A DNA stretch of 64,000 bases, taken from a virus. Position numbers and translations under genes: made by a program. The notes under the pieces are model-generated. The model saw only the letters and a program-made list of their open reading frames with translations, had not been told where the DNA came from and searched no databases. The stretch spans positions 1-64,000 of the IMG/VR virus record IMGVR_UViG_3300044843_001040; one strand, given 5' to 3'. Within the stretch, counting starts at the first letter, position 1. Each line of letters opens with the position of its first letter. Positions 16,573 through 24,683 of this stretch are shown in pieces.

Positions 16573-17439
16573 TCAGCATTCACCTACTTGACATCTGATA
16601 AAGTTAACAACAGTAATACCTGGTGCTATTGATTTCTCAGCTTTTTCTAAGACTTGAGCCACGCTGGTTTTAGGAAACACCACCGATTCTTGATTTAACA
16701 GACATACTTCTTGATGCCATTTATTAAATTTACCTGCTAAAATCTTAGGCCAAGCGGCTTCTGGCTTATTTAATTCTTGTAATTGAGCTTTAAAAATATG
16801 CTCTTGTCTCTCTACCGTGGCAGTGTCAAGTTGTTCAGGAGAGACGGCTAAAGGATTCATGGCGGCCACCTGCATCGCTAATTCTGCGCCTAATGATTCT
16901 AGTTGTAGACATTGTAATGCTAAAGCTGAACCTGTTACTAAGGAAGCAGATTGAAGAGTTAAGAGGACTCCAATTTTCTCATTGGAATGTAAATAAGAGC
17001 AAACAACGGCTGTCGGAGACAAACTTTCTTGTACCCACCATCGAGAAACTACAATATTTTCTTTAGTAATAGACATTAATGTCTTTCTAGCATCTTCGAC
17101 CAGTGATACTGAAAAGGGCATGTTTTTTACCACACAATCTTTAATTGTGTGCAAAGTTACTTGAGTAAAGTCTTTAAATTCTTTGGACCGAGCCACAAAA
17201 TCTGTTTGACAATTTATTTCGACCATAATTTTGGCGGTTGGTAAATCTAAAATAGAGACTACCCCTTCTCTAACTACATTAGTGTCTCGATTAGAGACTA
17301 CATTGAGTCCTTTAATTTTTACTATATCTACGGCTTGTGTTAGATCCCAATTAGCTTCTTGGAGCGCCGCTAAGCAATCTGACATGCCAGCCGAAGTTAA
17401 TCTTCGTAATTCTTTAATTAATTCTTGTTTATTGAGCAT
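16573..17439 (-). CDS. tsf: Translation elongation factor Ts
   Basis: About 288 residues. The N-terminal UBA-like domain (LIKELRRLTSAGMSDCLAAL, then AVDIVKIKGL) and the core motif VEINCQTDFVARSKEF are characteristic. EF-Ts recharges EF-Tu with GTP, so a phage copy would act on host EF-Tu; some phage replicases also use it. The start MLNKQELI is chosen because GAGGA lies just upstream. An in-frame ATG 45 bases earlier reads through element B and would add M-E-A-G-I-L-K-Y. The C-terminal dimerisation part is weakly conserved. Confidence 0.93.
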   Translation of the reverse strand: MLNKQELIKELRRLTSAGMSDCLAALQEANWDLTQAVDIVKIKGLNVVSNRDTNVVREGVVSILDLPTAKIMVEINCQTDFVARSKEFKDFTQVTLHTIKDCVVKNMPFSVSLVEDARKTLMSITKENIVVSRWWVQESLSPTAVVCSYLHSNEKIGVLLTLQSASLVTGSALALQCLQLESLGAELAMQVAAMNPLAVSPEQLDTATVERQEHIFKAQLQELNKPEAAWPKILAGKFNKWHQEVCLLNQESVVFPKTSVAQVLEKAEKSIAPGITVVNFIRCQVGEC

Positions 17440-17454
17440 TATGTCCTCGTAGGT

Positions 17455-17485
17455 GTCTGAATATTTAAGGATCCCAGCTTCCATT
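17455..17485 (-). ncRNA. Element B, copy 2, in the EF-Ts leader
   Basis: Minus strand: AATGGAAGCTGGGATCC then TTAAATATTCAGAC. CTGG pairs with TCAG (one G-U pair). Here the mini-ORF is in frame with tsf and has no stop before it. It lies between the promoter and the ribosome site, so it is transcribed as leader. Confidence 0.6.
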
Positions 17486-17497
17486 GTTGCCGGGTTA

Positions 17498-17525
17498 AAG
17501 TTAAATTTTACAAAATACTTGTCAA
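17498..17525 (-). promoter_or_regulatory. Promoter of the EF-Ts operon
   Basis: TTGACA, 16-base spacer, TAACTT on the minus strand. Predicted transcription starts just before element B. A second possible site (TTGACG ... TATATT near 17615-17640) overlaps a hairpin ACGGC/GCCGT and is less certain. The rest of the 17485-17663 gap shows nothing clear. Confidence 0.55.
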
Positions 17526-17663
17526 GAGACAGAAATTTTTAAAAATACTCAAATATTTGGTGGAGCGTAAGTTTTGATTCTATCAATTTCTATGTATTCT
17601 TTCACATAAAGTTAGGTTAATATAACGGCAGCTAGAAGCCGTCAATATCTAGATGGAGATAAA

Positions 17664-18593
17664 ATGCCAACTAATAATCCCCTTCGTTGTTCTTATGCCG
17701 GAATTGCTGCCACTACCGCTTTTGCTGGTAATAAAGTGGTGTTACTAAACACAGGAAATTACCCGGCTGATTCCAGCTTTTTAAACTTTACTGAGAAATG
17801 GTCAGGTACTGACTGGAGTCGACCAATTTCTGCGCTAGGTAGTGGTCCATTACCAACTAGAATTGATATGGCCATGTGTTATGATGGATATAACGCCTTA
17901 ATGTATGGTGGTAAGGGAGAAACTGGTGTCTTAGGAGATACCTGGACTGTTGGCAATGCTAGCGTTTCTTGGACAAAAGAAGCTCCACCAACATCACCCT
18001 TTGCTCGTTATAAAGCTAAATTAGCTTTATTAAACGTGGCGGCCCCAAAAGCAATTATGTTTGGTGGTTGCAATGAAAACAATGTATTAGATGAAACTTG
18101 GCAATGGGATGGTAATTTAAAAACCTGGACGTTATTAGCTCCCGCTGCTAAACCAGCCGCTCGCACTGACTTTATGTTTAGTGGTGGTAATAGCAATTGT
18201 GTATTGTTTGGTGGATTAGGAACGAATGAGATGTTTGGTGATACGTGGTCGTTTAACGGTACTACGTGGACCCAAAACACCCCCACCACTCCCCCTTCTG
18301 CTCGTTATGGTGGTTGTTTAACCTATGACCCTGCCAATAACTTATGGGTTTTATTTGGTGGTGCTAATAACTCTGACGTGTTACCCAGTGAGACTTGGAC
18401 ATTGAATGCTGGTCGTACGGCTTGGACTAAGAGAGCCCCGGCTAATAATCCTCCGGGTCGAGTAGGCGCCATGATGGTGTATGATATTCAATCCAGCCGA
18501 GTTATTCTAACAGGTGGTACTAATGGATACGATGTCGTCTATAATGATACTTGGTCCTTTAATACTACTACGTTTGAATGGACTCAACTATAA
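17664..18593 (+). CDS. Kelch-repeat beta-propeller protein
   Basis: 309 residues made almost wholly of kelch-type blades: repeated LMYGGKGE..LGDTW, IMFGGCNENNVLDETWQW, VLFGGLGTNEMFGDTWSF, VLFGGANNSDVLPSETW and ILTGGTNGYDVVYNDTWSF, each with an aromatic W and PPARxG turn. GGAG lies five bases before the ATG. It differs from the minus-strand kelch protein at 1.8-3.0 kb in blade sequence, so the two are not recent copies. Possible surface or tail role. Confidence 0.82.
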   Translation: MPTNNPLRCSYAGIAATTAFAGNKVVLLNTGNYPADSSFLNFTEKWSGTDWSRPISALGSGPLPTRIDMAMCYDGYNALMYGGKGETGVLGDTWTVGNASVSWTKEAPPTSPFARYKAKLALLNVAAPKAIMFGGCNENNVLDETWQWDGNLKTWTLLAPAAKPAARTDFMFSGGNSNCVLFGGLGTNEMFGDTWSFNGTTWTQNTPTTPPSARYGGCLTYDPANNLWVLFGGANNSDVLPSETWTLNAGRTAWTKRAPANNPPGRVGAMMVYDIQSSRVILTGGTNGYDVVYNDTWSFNTTTFEWTQL

Positions 18594-18600
18594 TTGATAT

Positions 18601-19266
18601 ATGGGAGATATGCAAAATATCTCCTATTATCTATATCGGATCATCAATCAAGTAAATAATAAAATTTATATTGGTCAAACAAAAAATCCGAAACAAAGGT
18701 GGCGCCGGCATAAAATTGATGCCCGTCACCTTTCTCCATTAATGTTAATTTCTAAAGCTATTAAGAAATATGGGGTAGAAAATTTTACTTTTGAAGTAAT
18801 TGCTACCACAACTAGTTTAAATTTAGCCAATGAGTCAGAAATTGAATTAATTGCTCAATATCAATCGCAAGCACCATTTGGATATAATGCGACTATTGGT
18901 GGTAATAATAAACCAGTGTGTTCTGCATGGAATAAGGGAACTAAAGGTATCATTAAACCTAATAGTGGAAGTTTTAAGCCGGGGCAACCCTCTTGGTTAA
19001 AAGGAAAAATAGGAATTACCCATGGATTTAAAAAAGGACATCAGATTAATGTCGGTAGAAAATTTCCTAATAGGAAAATTCCGGTAGGAGAAAAAACCAG
19101 TCAAGCTAAACTTAAGGGAGAGCAAGTGTTAAAAATAGTGGAATTATATAGAAAAAATTATAGTCAACAACAATTAGCTCAATTATTTAATGTGAGTCGA
19201 GCTGCCATTAAAAAAATTATTACTGGAAAAACTTGGAGTCATATTACGAATATTAATTTACCATAA
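18601..19266 (+). CDS. GIY-YIG homing endonuclease
   Basis: About 221 residues. GIY-YIG core: YYLYRIINQVNNKIYIGQT, Arg in KQRWRRHKID, Glu in LANESEIELIAQYQ. The C-terminus has a DNA-binding helix-turn-helix-like repeat (VLKIVELYRKNYSQQQLAQL). It starts seven bases after the kelch gene, and ends against the MORN array on the other strand. Two close ATGs (residues 1 and 4) are possible starts. Confidence 0.82.
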   Translation: MGDMQNISYYLYRIINQVNNKIYIGQTKNPKQRWRRHKIDARHLSPLMLISKAIKKYGVENFTFEVIATTTSLNLANESEIELIAQYQSQAPFGYNATIGGNNKPVCSAWNKGTKGIIKPNSGSFKPGQPSWLKGKIGITHGFKKGHQINVGRKFPNRKIPVGEKTSQAKLKGEQVLKIVELYRKNYSQQQLAQLFNVSRAAIKKIITGKTWSHITNINLP

Positions 19267-19713
19267 AGCTTTTAATTTAACTACTCTCCAATAATCTTCT
19301 TCTGTATATGGTGTACCGTGAAGATACCATTCTTTATACCCATTACTATATTCTATGGCCGGACCATCTTCTCGATGTCGTTGGCCTGATATATACCAAG
19401 CTTTATAGCCATCATCCCAGATGATGGCTGGACCACCTTCTCGATGTTTTTTACCATGAATCCACCATTCTTGACGGCCACTAATAAAGTCTATTGCTGG
19501 ACCATCTGCTCGATGTAATTTATCATAAATCCACCACTCTTGATCACCATTATTACATTCTATAGCTGGTTTATCTTCTCGATGACATTGTCCATGAAAA
19601 TACCAAAATTTGTCTCCATTAAAATATTCTATCGCTGGACCATCTTCTCGATGCAATTCATCATTCCAATAGTATCTTTTAGTCCCAAGTTCATCTATTA
19701 TAATTTCTTGCAT
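19258..19713 (-). CDS. MORN-like repeat protein, five repeats
   Basis: 151 residues (36 + 5 x 23). Leader MQEIIIDELGTKRYYWND, repeat cores LHREDGPA, CHREDKPA, LHRADGPA, KHREGGPA, RHREDGPA, and tail YTEEDYWRVVKLKALW. Last gene of the 21.4-19.3 kb array; its stop overlaps the end of the GIY-YIG gene. Confidence 0.88.
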   Translation of the reverse strand: MQEIIIDELGTKRYYWNDELHREDGPAIEYFNGDKFWYFHGQCHREDKPAIECNNGDQEWWIYDKLHRADGPAIDFISGRQEWWIHGKKHREGGPAIIWDDGYKAWYISGQRHREDGPAIEYSNGYKEWYLHGTPYTEEDYWRVVKLKALW

Positions 19714-19716
19714 ACT

Positions 19717-20034
19717 TTACCATAAAACTTTGAGCTTTACTACTCTCCAATAATTTTCTTCAGAATACTGAATATGTCTAATCCACCATTCTTTATGACC
19801 ATTAGCATATTCTACTGCTGGACCATCTTCTCGATGACGTTGACCATGAAACCACCAAGATTTATATCCAGAAATAAATTCTACCGCTGGACCATCTTCT
19901 CGATGATATCGGTCATTAAAATACCATTCTTTATCTCCATTAGCACATTCTACTGCGGGTCCATCTTCTCGATGTAATTCACCATTCCAATAGTATTCTT
20001 TATTGCCGAATTTATCTATCTTAATTTTTTGCAT
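19717..20034 (-). CDS. MORN-like repeat protein, three repeats
   Basis: 105 residues. Starts MQKIKIDKFGNK; an ATG 12 bases earlier inside the previous gene's last codons is less likely. Cores LHREDGPA, YHREDGPA, RHREDGPA; tail YSEENYWRVVKLKVLW. Three bases separate it from the next gene. Confidence 0.87.
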   Translation of the reverse strand: MQKIKIDKFGNKEYYWNGELHREDGPAVECANGDKEWYFNDRYHREDGPAVEFISGYKSWWFHGQRHREDGPAVEYANGHKEWWIRHIQYSEENYWRVVKLKVLW

Positions 20035-20039
20035 AAATT

Positions 20040-20426
20040 TTACCATAAAGCTTTCAATTTAACCACTCGCCAATATTCTTGCTCTGAATATTGTTTACCT
20101 TGAAGGTACCATTCTTTCATTTTATTAGAATATTCTAGAGCAGGGCCATCTTCTCGATGGCGTTTTCCATGAATCCAATATTCTTTACTACCATCAGCAT
20201 ATTCTATCGCCGGACCGTCTTCTCGATGACGTTGACTATGAAGATACCAATGTTTTCCATCAAGGGAACTATCTATCGCTGGGCCGTCTTCTCTATGCCA
20301 TCGCCCATGACAATACCAATATTTATCCCCATTAATATACTCTATTGCCGGACCGTCTTCTCGATGTATGATACCATTCCAATAATATCTTTTATTACCA
20401 AATTCATCTATTTTAATTTCTTGCAT
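20040..20426 (-). CDS. MORN-like repeat protein, four repeats
   Basis: 128 residues. Cores IHREDGPA, WHREDGPA, RHREDGPA, RHREDGPA; tail YSEQEYWRVVKLKALW. Its second repeat has a less typical DSSLDGKHWYLH spacer. Confidence 0.88.
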   Translation of the reverse strand: MQEIKIDEFGNKRYYWNGIIHREDGPAIEYINGDKYWYCHGRWHREDGPAIDSSLDGKHWYLHSQRHREDGPAIEYADGSKEYWIHGKRHREDGPALEYSNKMKEWYLQGKQYSEQEYWRVVKLKALW

Positions 20427-20429
20427 ACT

Positions 20430-20816
20430 TTACCACAAAGCTTGTAATTTAACCACTCTCCAATAGTCTTCTTCTGAATATGGCGTACCGTGAAGGTACC
20501 AAGATTTATCTCCATTAGCATATTCGATAGCCGGGCCATCTTCTCGATGGAAAAGACCATGAAGACACCATATTTTACTTCCATCAGCATATTCTCTGGC
20601 CGGGCCATCTTCTCGGTGGTACTTTCCATAAAAATACCACTCTTTAGATCCATTATTATATTCTAGGGCTGGACCATCTTTTCGATGGAGTTGATTATGA
20701 AAATACCACTCTTTAGTTCCATTAGGCCATTCTATGGCTGGACCATCTTCTCGATGCAGCTAACCATTCCAATAATATCTTTTAGTTCCATCTTTATCTA
20801 TCTTAATTTCTTGCAT
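20430..20816 (-). pseudogene. MORN-like gene with an in-frame TAG
   Basis: The frame is the right length for 128 residues and four repeats (LHREDGPA, LHRKDGPA, YHREDGPA, LHREDGPA) with an intact tail, but codon 19 is TAG where sister genes have CAG or CAA (NGQLHRED). No in-frame ATG follows. It is either a fresh nonsense mutation or a suppressed stop. No suppressor tRNA was found in the window. Confidence 0.8.
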
Positions 20817-20819
20817 ACT

Positions 20820-21134
20820 TCACCATAAAGCTTTTAATTTAACTAGCCGCCAATATTCTTCTTCTGTATATTGTTTACCTTGAAGGTACCACTCTTTATC
20901 TCCATTAGACCATTCTATGGCTGGTCCATCTTCTCGATGTCGTTGACCATGAAGATACCAATATTTAGTTCCATTAGCATATTCTACGGCTGGTCTATCT
21001 TCTCGATGACGAGAGCCATGAAGATACCAATGTTCATCGCCATTAAAAAATTTTATCGCAGGGCCATCTTCTCGATGGAGACGATCACTCCAATAATAAT
21101 ATTTTCCCCAGTGATCTTCTTTAATTTCTTGCAT
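20820..21134 (-). CDS. MORN-like repeat protein, three repeats
   Basis: 104 residues, one short of the ladder because the leader reads MQEIKEDHWGKYYYWSD. Cores LHREDGPA, RHREDRPA, RHREDGPA; tail YTEEEYWRLVKLKALW. Confidence 0.87.
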   Translation of the reverse strand: MQEIKEDHWGKYYYWSDRLHREDGPAIKFFNGDEHWYLHGSRHREDRPAVEYANGTKYWYLHGQRHREDGPAIEWSNGDKEWYLQGKQYTEEEYWRLVKLKALW

Positions 21135-21138
21135 AACT

Positions 21139-21456
21139 TCACCATAAAGTTTTTAATTTAACCACTCGCCAATAGTCTTCTTCTGAATATTGTTTATCAT
21201 TAATAAACCAAGCTTTAAAACCGCTAGAATATTCGGCTGCTGGCCCATCTTCTCGATGTCGTTGACCATGAAGATACCAAGCTTTACTGCCATCAGACCA
21301 TTCTATGGCGGGGCCTCCTTCTCGATGACGTTGATCGTTAAAATACCATTCTTGAGAACCATCTGCAAACTCGATGGCTGGACCATCTTCTCGATGGAGA
21401 TGGTCATCCTCGAAATAGAGAATCTTATTGCTAAATCGTATTATTTCTTTTGCCAT
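21139..21456 (-). CDS. MORN-like repeat protein, three repeats, unusual leader
   Basis: 105 residues. The leader MAKEIIRFSNKILYFEDD differs from the MQEIK type. Cores LHREDGPA, RHREGGPA, RHREDGPA; tail YSEEDYWRVVKLKTLW. First gene of this array; the right end of a TnpB element lies about 30 bases upstream and may have cut it from its promoter. Confidence 0.86.
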   Translation of the reverse strand: MAKEIIRFSNKILYFEDDHLHREDGPAIEFADGSQEWYFNDQRHREGGPAIEWSDGSKAWYLHGQRHREDGPAAEYSSGFKAWFINDKQYSEEDYWRVVKLKTLW

Positions 21457-21485
21457 AATTATGCCACTAAAATCACATTAATTTT

Positions 21486-22750
21486 GTCAATTATCACCAG
21501 CACAAGGCTGGTGGCTTGTAAGTAGCTTCGCTGCTCTTACCATAGGCTGATTGACTTCAGCCCCATTAAATAACATATAGTCATCTAATGCTCGTCTGCT
21601 AATATTTCTACTAGCATTTAAGTCTGCATTTAGTTTAAATCCACATTGTTGACAACAAAAACTAACCTGAGTCTTCCTGTTTTTCTTCTCAGTAAACCCG
21701 CATTTACTACATTGTTGACTGGTATAAGCAGGATTAACATGGACTACTTGTATGCCTTTTGCCTGACCTTTATAGGTTAGGAACTGCTCTAGTTGATAAT
21801 AATTCCAACTATTCAAGGCTGATCTTTGAGGTTTTCTCATACGTGATCTTCTAATACCAATTAACTTTTCTAGTACTACGGTATCACCTGGATTTAAACT
21901 ATTAATAATCTGTTTACTAATCTGATGGTTAATGTCTGCTTTAAACCGTTTTTCTTTACCTGAAAGGTTTCTAAGATGCCTTTTAGCAGATGGACTACCA
22001 ACTTTCTGTAATTTTCTCCTTAATGCTTTATACTTGTGACATATTGACTTAAGTTTACTTCCGCAATAAAACTTATTATCTGAAGTAACGGCTAACTTTT
22101 TGATACCTCGATCAACTCCTAAAAACTTACCATTAACCTTTACGTCTTCTCTTTCTTTCTCAAAAGAGATATGCAAATAGATAGTATTCTTCTTAATCAG
22201 AAGGTCAGCACTAGTATACTTCCAATCAGTAAAATAATGCTGATAATACTGAGGAATATCTAGCTTAATTTTCTTTCTACCAGCAATAGTCAGAATAGAC
22301 ACAACTCCAGATTTAGAGATAGAGTAGCTATTACAATCTAGTCGAATGGCAGCTAACTTTGACTGTGGACATTTGCTATACTTATTTTTAGCTTTAATGC
22401 TTTTAAGAGCTTCTGCGGCTTTAGTTCTAGCAGAAATTGCTAATTGAGATGGTAAGTTAAAGTTAGTTCGACAGTCTTGGTAAGTTAGCTTATGTAGTTT
22501 AATAGAATTAGTTATTTTGCTCTTGTAACCTATTTGACAGACAAGATTAAAAGCAGCAGTATAAGCTTGCAGTGAAGGTAGAATTTCTTCTGCCTTGACA
22601 TCAAGTTTTAGTTTGACCGTTCTATATAACCTCATATGTAGTGATATATCAATATATAGGAATTTTTGTGTAACCTAAAAATTTATTTAGATAGCAGAAA
22701 GGAGAGGCAATTCCTCCCTCAGCACAAGGCTGAGGGTGTCCTTGCCTAAA
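21486..22750 (-). mobile_element. TnpB-only transposon-like element
   Basis: Left end 22706-22746: outer GGCAA/TTGCC pairs around hairpin CCCTCAGC-CTTGT-GCTGAGGG, the same two-tier layout as the other IS605-type left ends. Right end about 21495-21513: hairpin CACCAGC-CTTGT-GCTGGTG. No transposase gene is inside. The outer limits are approximate. Confidence 0.65.
21487..22635 (-). CDS. tnpB: TnpB-family RuvC nuclease, divergent
   Basis: 382 residues. RuvC residues: Asp near 175 (LGVDRGIKK), Glu near 256 (VVLEKLIG), Asp near 338 (NADLNASRN). Zinc ribbon CSKCG...CCQQCG. The N-terminal half lacks the usual YKYRIYP start and instead has RTVKLKLDVKAEEI, so it belongs to a different branch from the two IS605 TnpBs here. 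All catalytic residues are kept. Confidence 0.88.
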   Translation of the reverse strand: MRLYRTVKLKLDVKAEEILPSLQAYTAAFNLVCQIGYKSKITNSIKLHKLTYQDCRTNFNLPSQLAISARTKAAEALKSIKAKNKYSKCPQSKLAAIRLDCNSYSISKSGVVSILTIAGRKKIKLDIPQYYQHYFTDWKYTSADLLIKKNTIYLHISFEKEREDVKVNGKFLGVDRGIKKLAVTSDNKFYCGSKLKSICHKYKALRRKLQKVGSPSAKRHLRNLSGKEKRFKADINHQISKQIINSLNPGDTVVLEKLIGIRRSRMRKPQRSALNSWNYYQLEQFLTYKGQAKGIQVVHVNPAYTSQQCSKCGFTEKKNRKTQVSFCCQQCGFKLNADLNASRNISRRALDDYMLFNGAEVNQPMVRAAKLLTSHQPCAGDN

Positions 22751-22754
22751 GATC

Positions 22755-23147
22755 ATGAAAAAAGCCACTCTTCAACTAGTTAAACAAGCTAATAAATTAT
22801 TAAAAAAATATGCTGATATTGATGCTAATGAAATGAAACAAGAAATAGCAGATTATATTAAGCAACAAGTAGCTAATGCTTCTACTAGTACCGAAACTAG
22901 TGGTGTTATGCCTTTTGTTAGTATGTTACAAGAGGATGGAGCCACATTGGCTATTAATGTAGTCAGAGACGGTAATAAAATTAAAGTTTCTTATCCAGCA
23001 GTAGCTCCTAGCCATTTAACAGATAAGTACTCTCCATTATCTAATCAAATTAGAAATTATCTGCAAAGAAATTTAGAATTATTTGGAACCGTTAAAAATG
23101 GCGAAGATATTGATTATGATGATTTTACGTTTACATTAAATTATTAA
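22755..23147 (+). CDS. Hypothetical protein, 130 residues
   Basis: Not recognised. Starts MKKATLQLVKQANKLLKKYAD, a basic helical N-terminus similar in style to the starts of the genes at 34.1 and 49.5 kb (virion-type proteins, inference). The rest is mixed and acidic at the end. The TnpB left end lies just upstream and the gene converges on the MORN array. The two stops overlap the junction. Confidence 0.6.
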   Translation: MKKATLQLVKQANKLLKKYADIDANEMKQEIADYIKQQVANASTSTETSGVMPFVSMLQEDGATLAINVVRDGNKIKVSYPAVAPSHLTDKYSPLSNQIRNYLQRNLELFGTVKNGEDIDYDDFTFTLNY

Positions 23148-23510
23148 TCACCATAAAGCTTGTAATTTTAGCGATCTATCAAATTCTTCTTGAGAAGAAG
23201 AAGTGACAAATTTGCCTTTAAACCACCATTCTTTCCGGCCAGAAACATGTTCTATGGCTGGTCCGTCTTCTCGATGAAGAAGATCATGACAATACCACTC
23301 TTGATTACCATTATCATAGATAATGGCTGGCCCATCCATACGATGGAGTTGACCGTAATTAAACCACATTTGAGAGCCATTAGCTCGCTCAATAGCTGGA
23401 CCATTTTCTCGATGAAGAGTACTATTGAATAGCCAATATTTATCTCCTTCGTTATCCATCAGCAAGAAATAAGATTTATTATCTTCTATAATAGTTTTCG
23501 TCTGATACAT
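23148..23510 (-). CDS. MORN-like repeat protein, three repeats, variant ends
   Basis: 120 residues. The leader is longer (MYQTKTIIEDNKSYFLLMDN) and the tail differs: FVTSSSQEEFDRSLKLQALW in place of YSEEEYWRVVKL. Cores LHRENGPA, LHRMDGPA, LHREDGPA. Last gene of the 25.8-23.1 kb array; stop is TGA. Confidence 0.85.
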   Translation of the reverse strand: MYQTKTIIEDNKSYFLLMDNEGDKYWLFNSTLHRENGPAIERANGSQMWFNYGQLHRMDGPAIIYDNGNQEWYCHDLLHREDGPAIEHVSGRKEWWFKGKFVTSSSQEEFDRSLKLQALW

Positions 23511-23513
23511 AAT

Positions 23514-24047
23514 TTACCAAAATAATTTTAATTTTAAATAGCGCTGAAAATCTAATTGACAAGAGACTGGTATTTTAACGTCGCAGTAAAACCATCTTTT
23601 ACTTCCATCAAAAGATTCTACTGCTGGACCATCTTCTCGATGAAGTTTTCCATGACGATACCATTCTTTATATCCATCAGCCAGTTCTACTGCTGGACCA
23701 TCTTCTCGATGAAGTTTTCCATGACGATACCATTCTTTACTTCCATCAAAAGATTCTACTGCTGGACCACCTTCTCGATGTCTTTTGCCATGAATCCACC
23801 ATTGTTTATCTCCATTAGAATATTCTATGGCTGGACCATCTTCTCGATGTAATTGCCCCTTAACCCACCATTCTTTAGCTCCACTAATACGATCTATGGC
23901 TGGACCATCTTCTCGATGTCGTTGACCATGAATCCACCATTCTTTACTACCATTAGCATATTCTAGGGCTGGACCATCTTCTCGATGTAGATCACCTTTC
24001 AAAAAATATTTTTTGGTCCCCAATTTGTCGATTTTAATTTTTTGCAT
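23514..24047 (-). CDS. MORN-like repeat protein, six repeats
   Basis: 177 residues. Six cores (LHREDGPA four times, RHREDGPA, RHREGGPA). Repeats five and six are nearly identical at the DNA level, sharing the string that codes for KEWYRHGKLHREDGPAVE, which suggests a recent unit duplication. The tail is divergent (IPVSCQLDFQRYLKLKLFW), like that of the next gene. Confidence 0.87.
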   Translation of the reverse strand: MQKIKIDKLGTKKYFLKGDLHREDGPALEYANGSKEWWIHGQRHREDGPAIDRISGAKEWWVKGQLHREDGPAIEYSNGDKQWWIHGKRHREGGPAVESFDGSKEWYRHGKLHREDGPAVELADGYKEWYRHGKLHREDGPAVESFDGSKRWFYCDVKIPVSCQLDFQRYLKLKLFW

Positions 24048-24050
24048 ACT

Positions 24051-24431
24051 TTACCATAAAGCTTGTAACTTTACTACTCTCCAATAATCTTCTTCTGAAT
24101 ATTTTTGACCGTTAAGATACCATTCTTTAGTTCCAGCAGATCCTTTAATTGAATTAACACCATATTCTATCGCATCGTGAAGATACCACTCTTTACCTCC
24201 ATTAAGATATTCTATTGCTGGACCATCTGTTCGATGTAATTTACCATGAAACCACCATTGTTTACAATCATTAGGATGTTCTATGGCAGGACCATCTTCT
24301 CGATGTCGTTGACCATGAAGATACCAATCTTTTCTACCATCTTTATATTCTATAGCAGGACCATCTTCTCTATGTAACTGACCATTATAAGAATAATATA
24401 TATTACCAAATTGATTTACAATTGTTTGCAT
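24051..24431 (-). CDS. MORN-like repeat protein with one scrambled repeat
   Basis: 126 residues from the ATG at MQTIVNQFGN; a GTG nine bases earlier is less likely. Cores LHREDGPA, RHREDGPA and LHRTDGPA, then a fourth unit in which the HREDGPA core is lost and replaced by DAIEYGVNSIKGSAG. The tail is normal (YSEEDYWRVVKLQALW). The change probably came from an unequal exchange inside the repeat. Confidence 0.83.
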   Translation of the reverse strand: MQTIVNQFGNIYYSYNGQLHREDGPAIEYKDGRKDWYLHGQRHREDGPAIEHPNDCKQWWFHGKLHRTDGPAIEYLNGGKEWYLHDAIEYGVNSIKGSAGTKEWYLNGQKYSEEDYWRVVKLQALW

Positions 24432-24433
24432 AA

Positions 24434-24679
24434 TTACCACAAAGCTTTGAGCTTAACTACTCGCCAATATTCTTTTTCTGAATATTGTTTACCTTGAAGC
24501 CACCACTCTTTAAGCCCACTAAAATGTTGTATAGCTGGACCATCTTCTCGATGACGCTGATCATGAAGATACCAAAATTTACTTCCATCAGTATATTCTA
24601 TGGCAGGACCATCTTCTCGATGTAATTGGCCATTCCAATAATAAGATTTACCCCAGCGGTCTGTTTTAATTTCCTGCAT
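24434..24679 (-). CDS. MORN-like repeat protein, two repeats
   Basis: 81 residues. Cores LHREDGPA and RHREDGPA; leader MQEIKTDRWGKSYYWNG; tail YSEKEYWRVVKLKALW. A TAA stop is followed two bases later by the next ATG. Confidence 0.87.
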   Translation of the reverse strand: MQEIKTDRWGKSYYWNGQLHREDGPAIEYTDGSKFWYLHDQRHREDGPAIQHFSGLKEWWLQGKQYSEKEYWRVVKLKALW

Positions 24680-24683
24680 AACT

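Noticed and set aside
19540-21525. Plus-strand open frames rich in WTIFSM and FSMTLTMKIP strings across the MORN arrays
   Set aside because: They are the reverse complement of the HREDGPA repeat units (the frame opposite HREDGPA reads IFSM-like), so they are shadows of the minus-strand genes.
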